From Paenibacillus pinisoli (lineage in GTDB: Bacteria > Bacillota > Bacilli > Paenibacillales > Paenibacillaceae), in contig NZ_QXQB01000004.1 in the NCBI RefSeq assembly GCF_003605435.1, positions 558,001-622,000 on the forward strand: a DNA stretch of 64,000 bases. The letters are read 5' to 3'. The notes below the pieces were generated by a model. That model searched no databases. It was not told the origin of the DNA and saw only the letters and a list, made by a program, of their open reading frames with translations. Of the stretch, positions 34,349-44,373 are shown piece after piece. The position numbers and the translations under genes are program-made. The first letter of the stretch is position 1. Each line of letters starts with the position of its first letter.

Positions 34349-34777
34349 GTGGCTTCGAACTGGGACGATCTGGAGAAGTGGATGGAAGGACAGCAGCTGC
34401 CCCGCGGCTTCGAGGTGCTGCGCGAGCCTGATTGGGTCGAGAAATTCGTCAGAAGAATGATGACAAAAGCGCTGCCGGATGTCGCCGGACATATGACGGG
34501 CTCGAAGGCGGCGCAGACAACGGAGTCCAAACAGTATATCGGCGTAAAATATAAGCTGCCTCCCGGCTGCCGCAAGGAGTCGCTGCGGATCAAGGTGAAG
34601 GAGGATGCGCTGCGCATTGAGGGCTTGCCTGGCGATCAGCATGAAATCGTGAAGCTGCCGAAGCTGGTCAAGCCGCGAATATGCCAGGCTGTTGTAAGGG
34701 ACGGGACGCTTCATGTGAAGCTGCGCAAGCGTCCGGTTAGCCGGATATATCACGATCACTCCATCTATTGGCCCTAG
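34349..34777 (+). CDS. Small Hsp20/alpha-crystallin-like protein, probably spore-associated
   Basis: A 142-residue protein. The C-terminal 80 residues read as an alpha-crystallin-type beta-sandwich (YIGVKYKLPPGCRKESLRIKV, VKEDALRIEGLPG, IVKLPKLV, VRDGTLHVKLRKR). The GxLxVxxxR-like element near the end is typical of Hsp20 proteins. The helical N-terminus (WDDLEKWMEGQQLP) is not familiar. Divergence from gerP and a CATAnnnTA box suggest late mother-cell expression, as for coat proteins of this type (CotM, GerT), but that is inference. GTG start with GGAAGGAGG. Confidence 0.7.
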   Translation: MASNWDDLEKWMEGQQLPRGFEVLREPDWVEKFVRRMMTKALPDVAGHMTGSKAAQTTESKQYIGVKYKLPPGCRKESLRIKVKEDALRIEGLPGDQHEIVKLPKLVKPRICQAVVRDGTLHVKLRKRPVSRIYHDHSIYWP

Positions 34778-34870
34778 CGGCGCAGGTGAACCGGAGCGGA
34801 CAACGGCTCTGATGGGAGCCTGTGCTATTATTTTGTCACGAAATAGATTCTTTTTGGCGAATATGGCTGC

Positions 34871-34899
34871 TGGATAATGGACGGGCTATCCCTTATAAT
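34871..34899 (+). promoter_or_regulatory. Possible sigma-A promoter of the small membrane protein gene
   Basis: TGGATA at 34871-34876 and TATAAT at 34894-34899 with a 17-base spacer, 45 bases before the GTG start at 34944. The -35 box is weak. Confidence 0.45.
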
Positions 34900-34943
34900 G
34901 ATTAATTGGAATATACATACTGTGGCGCAAAGGGAGTGTCGTC

Positions 34944-35144
34944 GTGTCGTTAGTTGATGTAAGCAACGTGTCTCCTTCGTTATTTATATTGGGAGTCGTC
35001 TTTATTCTTCTTATATTCGGTCTTCTTAGTTTGGGAATCCTGCGCATGTTTCAGCAGCGGTTCAAGTTTGGATGGTTTTGCTTTGCGGGCGCAATCGTCA
35101 GCTTCAGCGTATTCATGTATGTGCTGAACCGATGGTATGTCTAG
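34944..35144 (+). CDS. Small membrane protein, unknown function
   Basis: A 66-residue protein with two transmembrane helices (SLFILGVVFILLIFGLLSLGIL and FGWFCFAGAIVSFSVFMYVL) separated by a short basic loop (RMFQQRFK). GTG start behind AAGGGAGTG. No family recognised. It is followed by another two-helix protein. Confidence 0.7.
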   Translation: MSLVDVSNVSPSLFILGVVFILLIFGLLSLGILRMFQQRFKFGWFCFAGAIVSFSVFMYVLNRWYV

Positions 35145-35177
35145 AGCGGGAGAGCCATAAGACGAAGAACCGGGGGT

Positions 35178-35408
35178 ATGAATTTGTTCTGGACTGCAGT
35201 TTGGTTTATCACAAATATGCTGTTTGTCGCATCGGTCATCACTTTTTTATTTATGCACAGATTTGTAACTCAAGGGCAATTGCAAGGAGCGGGAGCAGAC
35301 CGAATCGGTGTGCTGAAGCGCCGGCGGACGGTCATGGGCATCATCAGCATCGTGACGTTTGCGGCAATGTGCGCCAGCTTTATAATCAATATGAAGGTGA
35401 ACGGTTAA
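35178..35408 (+). CDS. Small membrane protein, unknown function
   Basis: A 76-residue protein with an N-terminal helix (FWTAVWFITNMLFVASVITFL), a cytoplasmic-type basic loop (DRIGVLKRRRT) and a second helix (VMGIISIVTFAAMCASFII). It lies 33 bases after another small two-helix gene and ends at a terminator, so the two form a small operon. No family recognised. Confidence 0.7.
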   Translation: MNLFWTAVWFITNMLFVASVITFLFMHRFVTQGQLQGAGADRIGVLKRRRTVMGIISIVTFAAMCASFIINMKVNG

Positions 35409-35411
35409 CGG

Positions 35412-35439
35412 GGCTCTCATTGACGAGAGCTCTTTTTTT
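35412..35439 (+). terminator. Intrinsic terminator before the zur-like gene
   Basis: GGCTCTC and GAGAGCT arms with loop ATTGAC followed by seven or more T residues. Confidence 0.8.
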
Positions 35440-35483
35440 CGGCATTATGGTAGATAGAAACTTTCAAATTCGGAGGTTCAGCC

Positions 35484-35921
35484 ATGCATACAATGGAAGA
35501 AATCGTCGGGCGAATGTCGGCCCGCGGACTGCGGGTTACGGATCAGCGCAAGACGCTGGCCAAGCTGTTCGCGGAGACGCCGGGTTACTTGTCGCCTAAG
35601 GATGTCTATGAATATATGGGGAAAACCTATTCCGGCCTCAGCTTTGATACGGTCTATCGGAACCTGCGCGTCATGGAAGAGCTGGGGGTGCTGGAGCAGG
35701 TTGTATTCGAGGAAGGCGTGAAGTTCAAGCTGCATTGCAGGGAAGAGCATCACCATCATCATATGATTTGCCTGCAGTGCGGGCATACGTATCCGATCAC
35801 GTTCTGTCCGATGGAGCAGACCGCTGTCCCTTCGGACTTCCGCGTTGTGAAGCATAAATTCGAAGTATTCGGCTATTGCAAGTCCTGTGAGCAGGAAGAA
35901 GCGGCGGCTAGCGAGGCATGA
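35484..35921 (+). CDS. zur: Fur-family metal regulator, Zur type
   Basis: A 145-residue Fur-family repressor. The N-terminal winged helix has [18 protein letters not shown] and [17 protein letters not shown]. The C-terminal dimer domain has [17 protein letters not shown] and GYCKSCE, giving two CxxC pairs for a structural zinc. The zinc uptake operon further downstream has a Zur-like box, which supports a Zur rather than Fur or PerR assignment, but subtype cannot be fixed from sequence alone. GGAGG precedes the ATG. The next gene begins within or just after its end. Confidence 0.85.
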   Translation: MHTMEEIVGRMSARGLRVTDQRKTLAKLFAETPGYLSPKDVYEYMGKTYSGLSFDTVYRNLRVMEELGVLEQVVFEEGVKFKLHCREEHHHHHMICLQCGHTYPITFCPMEQTAVPSDFRVVKHKFEVFGYCKSCEQEEAAASEA

Positions 35922-35938
35922 AGCAGGAGAGGCGGATC

Positions 35939-36184
35939 ATGCGGCGAGCGCTGCAAGCGCCGATCCATGTCTACCGCAAGTACATCTCGCCTCTGAAGCC
36001 GCCGTCTTGCCGGTTCTATCCTACCTGCTCGGCATATGCGCTGGAAGCGATAGAGGTGCACGGGGCGGCGAAGGGAGCGTGGCTTGCGGCCAAGCGGATA
36101 GGCAGATGCCATCCCTTTCATCCCGGGGGTTATGATCCTGTTCCGGAGAAGATTCCCGCTGCCGGCGGCCGGAAGGAGAAGTAA
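35939..36184 (+). CDS. yidD: Membrane protein insertion efficiency factor YidD
   Basis: An 81-residue protein of the YidD family, which assists YidC/Sec-dependent insertion of membrane proteins. The signature [19 protein letters not shown] and [14 protein letters not shown] are complete. ATG 35939 has AGGAGAGG seven bases upstream and matches the normal N-terminus ([18 protein letters not shown]). An in-frame ATG at 35918 overlapping the zur stop is possible. Confidence 0.93.
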   Translation: MRRALQAPIHVYRKYISPLKPPSCRFYPTCSAYALEAIEVHGAAKGAWLAAKRIGRCHPFHPGGYDPVPEKIPAAGGRKEK

Positions 36185-36208
36185 GCTTGCGGTCCGTTAG
36201 CCGCCGCC

Positions 36209-36238
36209 TTGACAGGCGGGGACTGGATTCGGTATATT
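36209..36238 (+). promoter_or_regulatory. Sigma-A promoter of metG
   Basis: TTGACA at 36209-36214 and TATATT at 36233-36238, spaced by 18 bases, just upstream of the methionine T-box leader. Confidence 0.8.
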
Positions 36239-36245
36239 TTATAAA

Positions 36246-38598
<2,353 letters not shown>

Positions 38599-38616
38599 TA
38601 AGCTTGACCGCATAAG

Positions 38617-38663
38617 AAAAAGTCGTTCCGTTTCCCTAAGGGAGGTATGGGACGGCTTTTTTT
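38617..38663 (+). terminator. Intrinsic terminator after metG
   Basis: An imperfect long stem between GTCGTTCCGTTTCCC and GGGAGGTATGGGACGGC, preceded by A residues and followed by seven T residues. Confidence 0.8.
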
Positions 38664-38713
38664 GGCGTATGGCTTGTAAGTATGGGGCTAGCAAACTAAA
38701 TCTTAAAAGTTGG

Positions 38714-38743
38714 TTGACAGGGCGAACAACATGGGCTTATAAT
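38714..38743 (+). promoter_or_regulatory. Sigma-A promoter of the zinc uptake operon
   Basis: TTGACA at 38714-38719 and TATAAT at 38738-38743 with an 18-base spacer, both consensus hexamers. A metalloregulator-like palindrome begins eight bases after the -10 box. Confidence 0.85.
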
Positions 38744-38750
38744 TTTAAAC

Positions 38751-38767
38751 GTAATCATAACGATTAC
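38751..38767 (+). promoter_or_regulatory. Zur-like operator in front of znuA
   Basis: GTAATC-ATAAC-GATTAC is a perfect six-base inverted repeat with a five-base spacer and resembles the known Zur box core (CGTAATnATTACG type). It covers roughly +1 to +17 of the transcript from the adjacent promoter, a position where a bound repressor would block transcription. The zur-like gene is about 3 kb upstream. Confidence 0.7.
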
Positions 38768-38793
38768 TATAAAGAGAATCGGAGAGTACACAC

Positions 38794-39831
38794 ATGCTGA
38801 AAAGAAAACGCGGTAAATGGTTGAATTTGTTCGTATTGTTGATGTCGGTCATTCTAGTTGCGAGTGCTTGCGGGAAGAGCGCTTCTAATAATCAAGAGGC
38901 CAGCCCCCAGCCAACGCAGTCCGCAGGCAATGGGGAAGAGACCGCGCAGCCTAAGCTGCAGGTGGTGACAAGCTTCTATCCGCTCTATTATTTGGCGAGT
39001 GAGATTGGCGGGGAGCATGTAGAGGTAGTGAATCTGATTGCGGCAGGCGTAGAGCCGCATGACTGGACCCCGAAGAGCAAGGATCTGAGCACGGCGTCGA
39101 GCGCTGGGCTGCTGCTGTATCATGGTGCGGGACTTGAGCTGTGGATCGATCAGTTTCTGAAAGGGCTGTCGAAGGACAGCAAAGTGGTTACGAAGGAAAT
39201 GAGCGCGGGCATATCGTTAATTAGCGGTGAGCATAGCCACGATCATGACCACGGCCATGATAGCGATGAGCATGACCATGATGCGGAAGAAGGCCATTCT
39301 CATTCGCATGATACGGATCCCCATACATGGGTAAGTCCGAAATCGGCGATTATTTTGGCTGAGAACGTGAAATACAGCCTGATCGAGACGGATCCCGTGA
39401 ATGAGGACTATTATAATGAACGCTTTGAGAAGGTGAAGAACGAGCTGGTTCAGCTGGACCAGAAGTATACGGACGTGCTTGAGAACGCGCCGCAGAAAAA
39501 CCTCGTCGTATCCCATCAGGCCTTCGGCTACCTGGCGAGAGACTACGGCTTGACGCAAACGGCAATTATGGGACTTAGCCCGGATGCCGAGCCAAGAGCG
39601 CAGGACATTCTGAAAATCGCCAAGTATGTGAAGGAAAACGGCGTCAAATATATCTTCTTCGAAGAACTGGTGTCCGACCGTCTGGCGAAGACGCTGGCAG
39701 GCGAAGCCGGAGTGGACACGATGGTGCTTAATCCGCTGGAAGGCTTGACCAAAGAGCAGGAGAAGAACGGCGATACTTATTTGTCTTTAATGGAAAGCAA
39801 CTTGCAAAACTTGACGAAGGCATTACAATAG
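38794..39831 (+). CDS. znuA: Zinc ABC transporter substrate-binding lipoprotein
   Basis: A 345-residue cluster A-I (ZnuA/AdcA) binding protein. The N-terminus is a lipoprotein signal with lipobox VASAC. Metal ligands are in the usual places (AAGVEPHDWTP, HTWVSPKSA, VVSHQAFGYLA, FFEELVSDR). A His/Asp-rich loop (SHDHDHGHDSDEHDHD) is typical of zinc rather than manganese binding proteins. It is the first gene of the znuACB operon, downstream of a Zur-like box, and is followed by a hairpin before the ATPase gene. Confidence 0.95.
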   Translation: MLKRKRGKWLNLFVLLMSVILVASACGKSASNNQEASPQPTQSAGNGEETAQPKLQVVTSFYPLYYLASEIGGEHVEVVNLIAAGVEPHDWTPKSKDLSTASSAGLLLYHGAGLELWIDQFLKGLSKDSKVVTKEMSAGISLISGEHSHDHDHGHDSDEHDHDAEEGHSHSHDTDPHTWVSPKSAIILAENVKYSLIETDPVNEDYYNERFEKVKNELVQLDQKYTDVLENAPQKNLVVSHQAFGYLARDYGLTQTAIMGLSPDAEPRAQDILKIAKYVKENGVKYIFFEELVSDRLAKTLAGEAGVDTMVLNPLEGLTKEQEKNGDTYLSLMESNLQNLTKALQ

Positions 39832-39854
39832 AATAGATTCAGATTGGCGAAAGC

Positions 39855-39876
39855 GGAGCTGAGAGGCTCCCTTTTT
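39855..39876 (+). terminator. Small hairpin with T run between znuA and znuC
   Basis: GGAGC, loop TGAGAG, GCTCC, then CTTTTT. A weak intrinsic terminator here would allow more of the binding protein than of the ATPase and permease to be made. Confidence 0.55.
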
Positions 39877-39894
39877 GCGCTAAGGAGAGGTTGT

Positions 39895-40719
39895 ATGCTT
39901 CTATCAAAAGGAAACAACGAGAGCGCGCAAAGCTGCCATCGCGAAGTGGTCGGCGTAGACGGGGTGTCGTTCTCTTATCAGCATAAGTCGGTCATGTCGG
40001 ATGTATCGTTCTGCGTCAAGGAACGGGATTTCATCGGGCTTATCGGTACGAACGGAGCAGGCAAAACAACGCTGCTGCGGATGATTGTCGGCCTCTTAAA
40101 GCCGACTGAAGGACAAATCCGGCTATTTGGCGTTCCCGTAGAGAAATTCAAGGACTGGGACCGGATCGGCTATGTGCCGCAAAAAAACTCGCTTAACCCG
40201 CAGTTCCCCGCCACGGTGCGGGAAGTGGTCATGTCCGGCCTCTACGGGCGCAAGAGGCTGTTTCGGCCGATCACCAAGGGCGACCAGATGAAGGCCGCCG
40301 ATGCGCTGGAGGCGATGGGTATTATCGACCTGGCTGAGAAGCGGATTGGGCAGCTGTCCGGCGGGCAGCAGCAGCGCGTCTTCCTGGCAAGGGCGCTAAT
40401 CAACAACCCGTCTCTGCTTATACTGGATGAACCGACTGTAGGCATCGATGCCGAGACGCAGCAAAGCTTCTTTCATATGATCAAGCATATGCATCAGCAT
40501 CATAATATGACGTTCCTGATGGTATCGCATGACATGGATATGATCCGGGCTTATCTGGGACAAGAGCCGGCGTCCAAATCGGGCAAACTGAATTTTTATA
40601 TCCGCCATTCGCATGATACCCAGGATTGTGTAGAGCATAATCTGGCGCATAGCTTGCGGGGGCTTAGAGAGCAATTGGAAAGCGGGAGAGAGGTAGTTGG
40701 CATTGGAGATCGTAACTAG
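39895..40719 (+). CDS. znuC: Zinc ABC transporter ATP-binding protein
   Basis: A 274-residue ABC ATPase with Walker A GTNGAGKTTLLRM, signature LSGGQQQRVFLARAL, Walker B LLILDEPTVGID and switch histidine in MVSHDMDM. ATG 39895 follows AAGGAGAGG; the open frame back to 39844 lacks a site and includes the intergenic hairpin. Second gene of the zinc uptake operon, with its end overlapping the permease start. Confidence 0.93.
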   Translation: MLLSKGNNESAQSCHREVVGVDGVSFSYQHKSVMSDVSFCVKERDFIGLIGTNGAGKTTLLRMIVGLLKPTEGQIRLFGVPVEKFKDWDRIGYVPQKNSLNPQFPATVREVVMSGLYGRKRLFRPITKGDQMKAADALEAMGIIDLAEKRIGQLSGGQQQRVFLARALINNPSLLILDEPTVGIDAETQQSFFHMIKHMHQHHNMTFLMVSHDMDMIRAYLGQEPASKSGKLNFYIRHSHDTQDCVEHNLAHSLRGLREQLESGREVVGIGDRN

Positions 40720-41509
40720 CGAGTTTTTTCAAAGAGCGCTTATCGGCGGCGTGCTAATCGGCATTACTGCGCCGCTCATGGGACTGTTCCTGGTCCTCAG
40801 GCGTCTCTCTATGATAGGGGATACGCTGTCTCACGTAGCCATAGCAGGGGTTGCGCTGGGTTATATCATCGGTGTCTATCCGATTGCGGCGGGACTCGTA
40901 TTCGCGATTGCCGCTTCCTTCGCGATCGAGAAGCTCCGCAAGGCTTATAAGACTTATGCGGAACTGTCGCTTGCCATTATTATGTCCGGCGGCATTGCGC
41001 TGGCCTCGCTGCTGTTCACAATGGGACGCAGCTTCATGGACGTGAACAGTTATTTGTTCGGCAGCATCTATACGCTGGACAGTACGGATTTGTATACGAT
41101 CGGCGGCGTTACGCTGGTCGTGCTGCTAGTCGTCGGCTTGCAGGCAAAGGAGCTGTTCCTGCTGTCATTCGACGAAGAAGCGGCTTCGGTGAGCGGCTTG
41201 CCCGTGCGAATCTATAATGTTATGATTAGCGTGCTTACCGCGCTAGTTATTAGTGTTGCGATCAAGATTGTCGGGGCGCTGCTTGTATCCGCATTGCTTA
41301 CCATCCCTGCGGCATGCAGCCTGATTATCGCCCGCAGCTTCAAGCAAAGCATCATGGCAGTTGTGATTATCGGCGAGCTCGCTGTCATCGGGGGCCTGAT
41401 GATCGCAGGCGTATGGAACCTGGCGCCTGGCGGTACGGTCGTGCTGCTGCTTATCGCAATCCTGCTTGTGCTGCTGTTGTTCCGGCGCAGCCTTAGACTT
41501 GGCGGCTAG
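40703..41509 (+). CDS. znuB: Zinc ABC transporter permease
   Basis: An ABC-3 family permease of about 268 residues with seven or more transmembrane helices (LVLRRLSMIGDTLSHVAIAGVALG near the start is the family signature; LLVSALLTIPAACSLIIARS near the end). Two TTG codons, 40697 and 40703, are possible starts; 40703 is better spaced from the GAGAGAGG site ending at 40693. It overlaps the end of znuC. Confidence 0.93.
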   Translation: MEIVTSEFFQRALIGGVLIGITAPLMGLFLVLRRLSMIGDTLSHVAIAGVALGYIIGVYPIAAGLVFAIAASFAIEKLRKAYKTYAELSLAIIMSGGIALASLLFTMGRSFMDVNSYLFGSIYTLDSTDLYTIGGVTLVVLLVVGLQAKELFLLSFDEEAASVSGLPVRIYNVMISVLTALVISVAIKIVGALLVSALLTIPAACSLIIARSFKQSIMAVVIIGELAVIGGLMIAGVWNLAPGGTVVLLLIAILLVLLLFRRSLRLGG

Positions 41510-41545
41510 CTACAGCCAATTGGTACTGCGAAAGAGGTGCATATC

Positions 41546-42262
41546 GTGTCAGACATTAATATTTGGCTGGCGTTCGGGGCGGGCTTCGCCTCGTTTATTT
41601 CGCCATGCTGCTTGCCGCTCTATCCGTCCTACCTGTCGTACATAACCGGCATCTCCGTATCCGAGCTGAAGGATGCCCAGCAGCTTACAAACAAAAAACG
41701 CATGCTCATGATGACGCATACGCTGTTTTTTGTGCTTGGCTTCTGCACAGTATATTATACGCTAGGCTACGGCACGAATGTATTCAGCGAGTTCTTCAGC
41801 GAATACAACAAACTGATTAGGCAATTATCGGCCATACTTATAATATTGATGGGTTTGTTCCTGATCGGCATCTTCCAGCCGAAGCTGCTGATGAAGGAAC
41901 GCCGGATGAATCTGGTTCCGAAGAAGGTCAATTACCTCAGCTCATTCATCTTCGGCATCGGATTTTCGGCGGGCTGGTCGCCATGTATCGGCCCGGCGCT
42001 TACAGCTATTCTGGGGCTTGCTGCGGCTGAGCCCGGCACCTGGTTTAGCTTGACCTCGGCGTATGCGCTTGGTTTCGCCATTCCATTTTTCATCCTCGCC
42101 TTTTTCCTTGGCACGGCGCGCTGGATTCTGAAGTACTCCAGCGTTGTCATGAAGATTGGCGGCGGCGTGATGATTCTGATGGGCGTACTGCTGTTCACGG
42201 ATCAAATGACCAAAATTACAATTTGGCTTAACCAAATTACTCCAGATTTCTTGAAGTTTTAA
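41546..42262 (+). CDS. ccdA: Cytochrome c biogenesis protein CcdA
   Basis: CcdA passes reducing equivalents across the membrane to extracytoplasmic thioredoxin-like proteins, needed for cytochrome c maturation and, in Bacillus, spore synthesis. The 238-residue protein has six helices and the paired cysteines in FISPCCLPLYPSYLS and GWSPCIGPALTAIL. GTG 41546 lies seven bases after AAAGAGGTG. Its stop codon overlaps that of the convergent splB gene. Confidence 0.92.
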   Translation: MSDINIWLAFGAGFASFISPCCLPLYPSYLSYITGISVSELKDAQQLTNKKRMLMMTHTLFFVLGFCTVYYTLGYGTNVFSEFFSEYNKLIRQLSAILIILMGLFLIGIFQPKLLMKERRMNLVPKKVNYLSSFIFGIGFSAGWSPCIGPALTAILGLAAAEPGTWFSLTSAYALGFAIPFFILAFFLGTARWILKYSSVVMKIGGGVMILMGVLLFTDQMTKITIWLNQITPDFLKF

Positions 42263-43329
42263 GTGAAATATTCGATTTTGGATTCCGGAAAATGTTCAAA
42301 GACGCGCTCCGATATGAATAAGCGGAGCGCGTCTGCTTGTTCATCGGGGTAGACGTATTTGCCTTGGCCCCACCGGCCCCATTTATATTTGCGCTTCTCG
42401 ATATCCATCTCCAGCTTTGTTTTGGGATACCGCTTTTCGATTACGCCTTTGGCTGTCTTCGTGAATCGGTGCTGAATCAGCTCGAACGTCAGATCGCCTC
42501 TGACGTCTTGGGGCAATGCGGCATCCAGTGCCGCCAGCAGCTCTCCGTAGCCTTCCTCCCAGCCGTCATGCCAAATGATCGGGGCAATAATAAAGCCGAT
42601 GGGGTAGCCCGCTTTGGCCACTTTGGCCGCAGCTTCTATCCGCTGCTCGAAGCGGGAAGTGGAGGGCTCGAAATGCTTGATGACATATTTGCTGTTCACG
42701 CTGAACCGGATTCTCGTATGGCCGTTATGGCTCGCGTCCAGCAAGGAGTCGACATGATGGAACTTGGTGACGAAGCGAAGCCTGCCGAGCGGCTGCTGGC
42801 CCATGAACTCGATCAGCTCGCGCAGGCTCCCGGTAATCGGCTCAAGGCCGACGGGATCGGAGGTGCAAGCCGCTTCAAAACGAGTGATTTCGGGCTCCCG
42901 CTCGTTGATATAACCTTGTGCAGCGTCCAGAATTTCGTCAATATTGACGTATACGCGAATATAAGGCTTGGCGCCAAGCGTTGTCTGCAGATAGCAATAA
43001 TGGCAATGAGCCATGCAGCCTGTAGCAATCGGGATCGCGTATTCGGCAGAGGGCTTGGAGGTGTCGAATTTGAGCGTCTTGCGCAGACCGACAACCAGCG
43101 TGCGTTTGGCGATCTTGTATTGCTCCAGCTCGGAGTCGCCGGGCAGGTTGGTGATGCGGTTATGAGAAGTCGTCATGCGGTACGGAATGCCTTCTTTTTG
43201 CACCCATTCAAAGATCCGCTTGCCCTTGGGATAATCCAGCGCTGCCGGCTCAAAATAGACAAGCTCAGGCACGAAGGACAAGGTGGAGCGGTCGACTCTT
43301 GGAGGGCGCGGTAATGTCTTCTGATTCAT
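42259..43329 (-). CDS. splB: Spore photoproduct lyase
   Basis: A radical SAM enzyme of 356 residues that repairs the UV-induced spore photoproduct thymine dimer during germination. The cluster motif is CMAHCHYCYLQ (CxxxCxxC), and the conserved catalytic cysteine is in FEAACTSDPVG. ATG 43329 has AGGAGGCGG upstream; a longer open frame to 43434 has none. No splA gene is present upstream; mntR lies divergently there. The 3' end overlaps ccdA by four bases. Confidence 0.96.
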   Translation of the reverse strand: MNQKTLPRPPRVDRSTLSFVPELVYFEPAALDYPKGKRIFEWVQKEGIPYRMTTSHNRITNLPGDSELEQYKIAKRTLVVGLRKTLKFDTSKPSAEYAIPIATGCMAHCHYCYLQTTLGAKPYIRVYVNIDEILDAAQGYINEREPEITRFEAACTSDPVGLEPITGSLRELIEFMGQQPLGRLRFVTKFHHVDSLLDASHNGHTRIRFSVNSKYVIKHFEPSTSRFEQRIEAAAKVAKAGYPIGFIIAPIIWHDGWEEGYGELLAALDAALPQDVRGDLTFELIQHRFTKTAKGVIEKRYPKTKLEMDIEKRKYKWGRWGQGKYVYPDEQADALRLFISERVFEHFPESKIEYFT

Positions 43330-43468
43330 GAAGCCGCCTCCTGAACAGAGAATGAACAACGGTATTGCAATAAGATTATCTTTATGAGCTAGCATTCCGT
43401 ATCGGGGGGCAGGGTAAACAGGTAAGATCAGCATCCCCTGAGATTGCCGTCCAAATTTGTCGGACGGG

Positions 43469-43498
43469 TTGCAGACGATCTATCGGACAGTGTATGAT
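43469..43498 (+). promoter_or_regulatory. Probable promoter of mntR
   Basis: TTGCAG at 43469-43474 and TATGAT at 43493-43498 with an 18-base spacer, 55 bases before the mntR start. Confidence 0.5.
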
Positions 43499-43552
43499 AC
43501 ATAGAGTAAAGCCGAGCAATTGGGTAATGAAGCAAGGTAAGGAGGTTCTTGG

Positions 43553-43975
43553 GTGCCGACTCCGAGCATGGAAGACTACTTGGAACGAATCTATAAGCTC
43601 ATCGATGAGAAGGGCTACGCGCGTGTATCGGATATAGCCGAAGGGCTGGAGGTCCATCCGTCTTCCGTCACGAAGATGATTCAGAAGCTGGATAAGGACA
43701 ACTATCTGATCTATGAGAAATACCGCGGTCTGGTCCTCACCAACAAAGGGAAAAAGATGGGGAAACGGCTGGTTGACCGTCATCAGCTGCTGGAATCATT
43801 TTTGACGATTATCGGCGTGCAGGACGATAATATCTATAAAGATGTGGAAGGTATTGAACATCACCTGAGCTGGGATTCCATTACTTGTATCGAGACACTG
43901 GTGGAATACTTCCGGAGAGATGAATCCAGACTGGAAGCGCTGAGAGCGCTGCGTTCAGAACTGGAGACCGAATAA
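43553..43975 (+). CDS. mntR: Manganese-responsive regulator MntR
   Basis: A DtxR-family repressor of manganese uptake, 140 residues. The start is GTG 43553 with TAAGGAGG upstream. The helix-turn-helix is [20 protein letters not shown]. All B. subtilis MntR metal ligands are conserved at the same numbers: Asp8, Glu11, His77, Glu99, Glu102 and His103. It is therefore expected to be Mn-selective. It stands alone between splB and a bidirectional terminator. Confidence 0.97.
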   Translation: MPTPSMEDYLERIYKLIDEKGYARVSDIAEGLEVHPSSVTKMIQKLDKDNYLIYEKYRGLVLTNKGKKMGKRLVDRHQLLESFLTIIGVQDDNIYKDVEGIEHHLSWDSITCIETLVEYFRRDESRLEALRALRSELETE

Positions 43976-43990
43976 GATACATAACGCAAA

Positions 43991-44022
43991 GAAGGTCAGC
44001 GGATGTCAATCCGCTGACCTTC
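43991..44022. terminator. Bidirectional terminator between mntR and the small membrane protein gene
   Basis: A perfect 14-bp stem, GAAGGTCAGCGGAT with loop GTCA and its complement, between convergent genes. Confidence 0.85.
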
Positions 44023-44039
44023 TGTCGTTGATGCAGGTA

Positions 44040-44363
44040 TTAATGATATTTGGGCATGTCGTCATCATCCTTGCCGCCTTCAATGACCCGGAACGGGACC
44101 GTCTTGGAGCGCGGACGGTCGCGCTTGGGCTTAGCCGTCGTGCGGGTTTGCGTCACGTGGGTGCGCGAATGGCTTGCTCCGCGGCGGCCGCCCAGGAAGG
44201 AAGGCGGGTATTTGTAGAGCAGGAAGATGCCGCCGAGGATGACGATGGGCAATATCAGGTATATAGCGAATCTCATAAAGCCCACGACAATGCCGATTGC
44301 CATTAGAGCAAATAATATGATAGCAGCAGGGCTCCATCTTTTTCCTCGATTGTACATCTTCAT
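44040..44363 (-). CDS. Small membrane protein with basic C-terminal tail, unknown function
   Basis: A 107-residue protein with two adjacent hydrophobic segments (AAIILFALMAIGIVVGFM and FAIYLILPIVILGGIFLLY), then a Gly/Arg-rich tail (GGRRGASHSRTHV, TTAKPKRDRPRSK) ending in acidic residues. ATG 44363 with AAAGGCG upstream is the likely start; an in-frame GTG lies three bases earlier. It ends the yqhQ transcript, 10 bases from it. No family recognised. Confidence 0.7.
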   Translation of the reverse strand: MKMYNRGKRWSPAAIILFALMAIGIVVGFMRFAIYLILPIVILGGIFLLYKYPPSFLGGRRGASHSRTHVTQTRTTAKPKRDRPRSKTVPFRVIEGGKDDDDMPKYH

Positions 44364-44373
44364 CACGCCTTTA

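Noticed and set aside
43330-43552. Sigma-G promoter of splB and an MntR operator in the splB-mntR gap
   Set aside because: No sequence matched the known consensus well enough on either strand.
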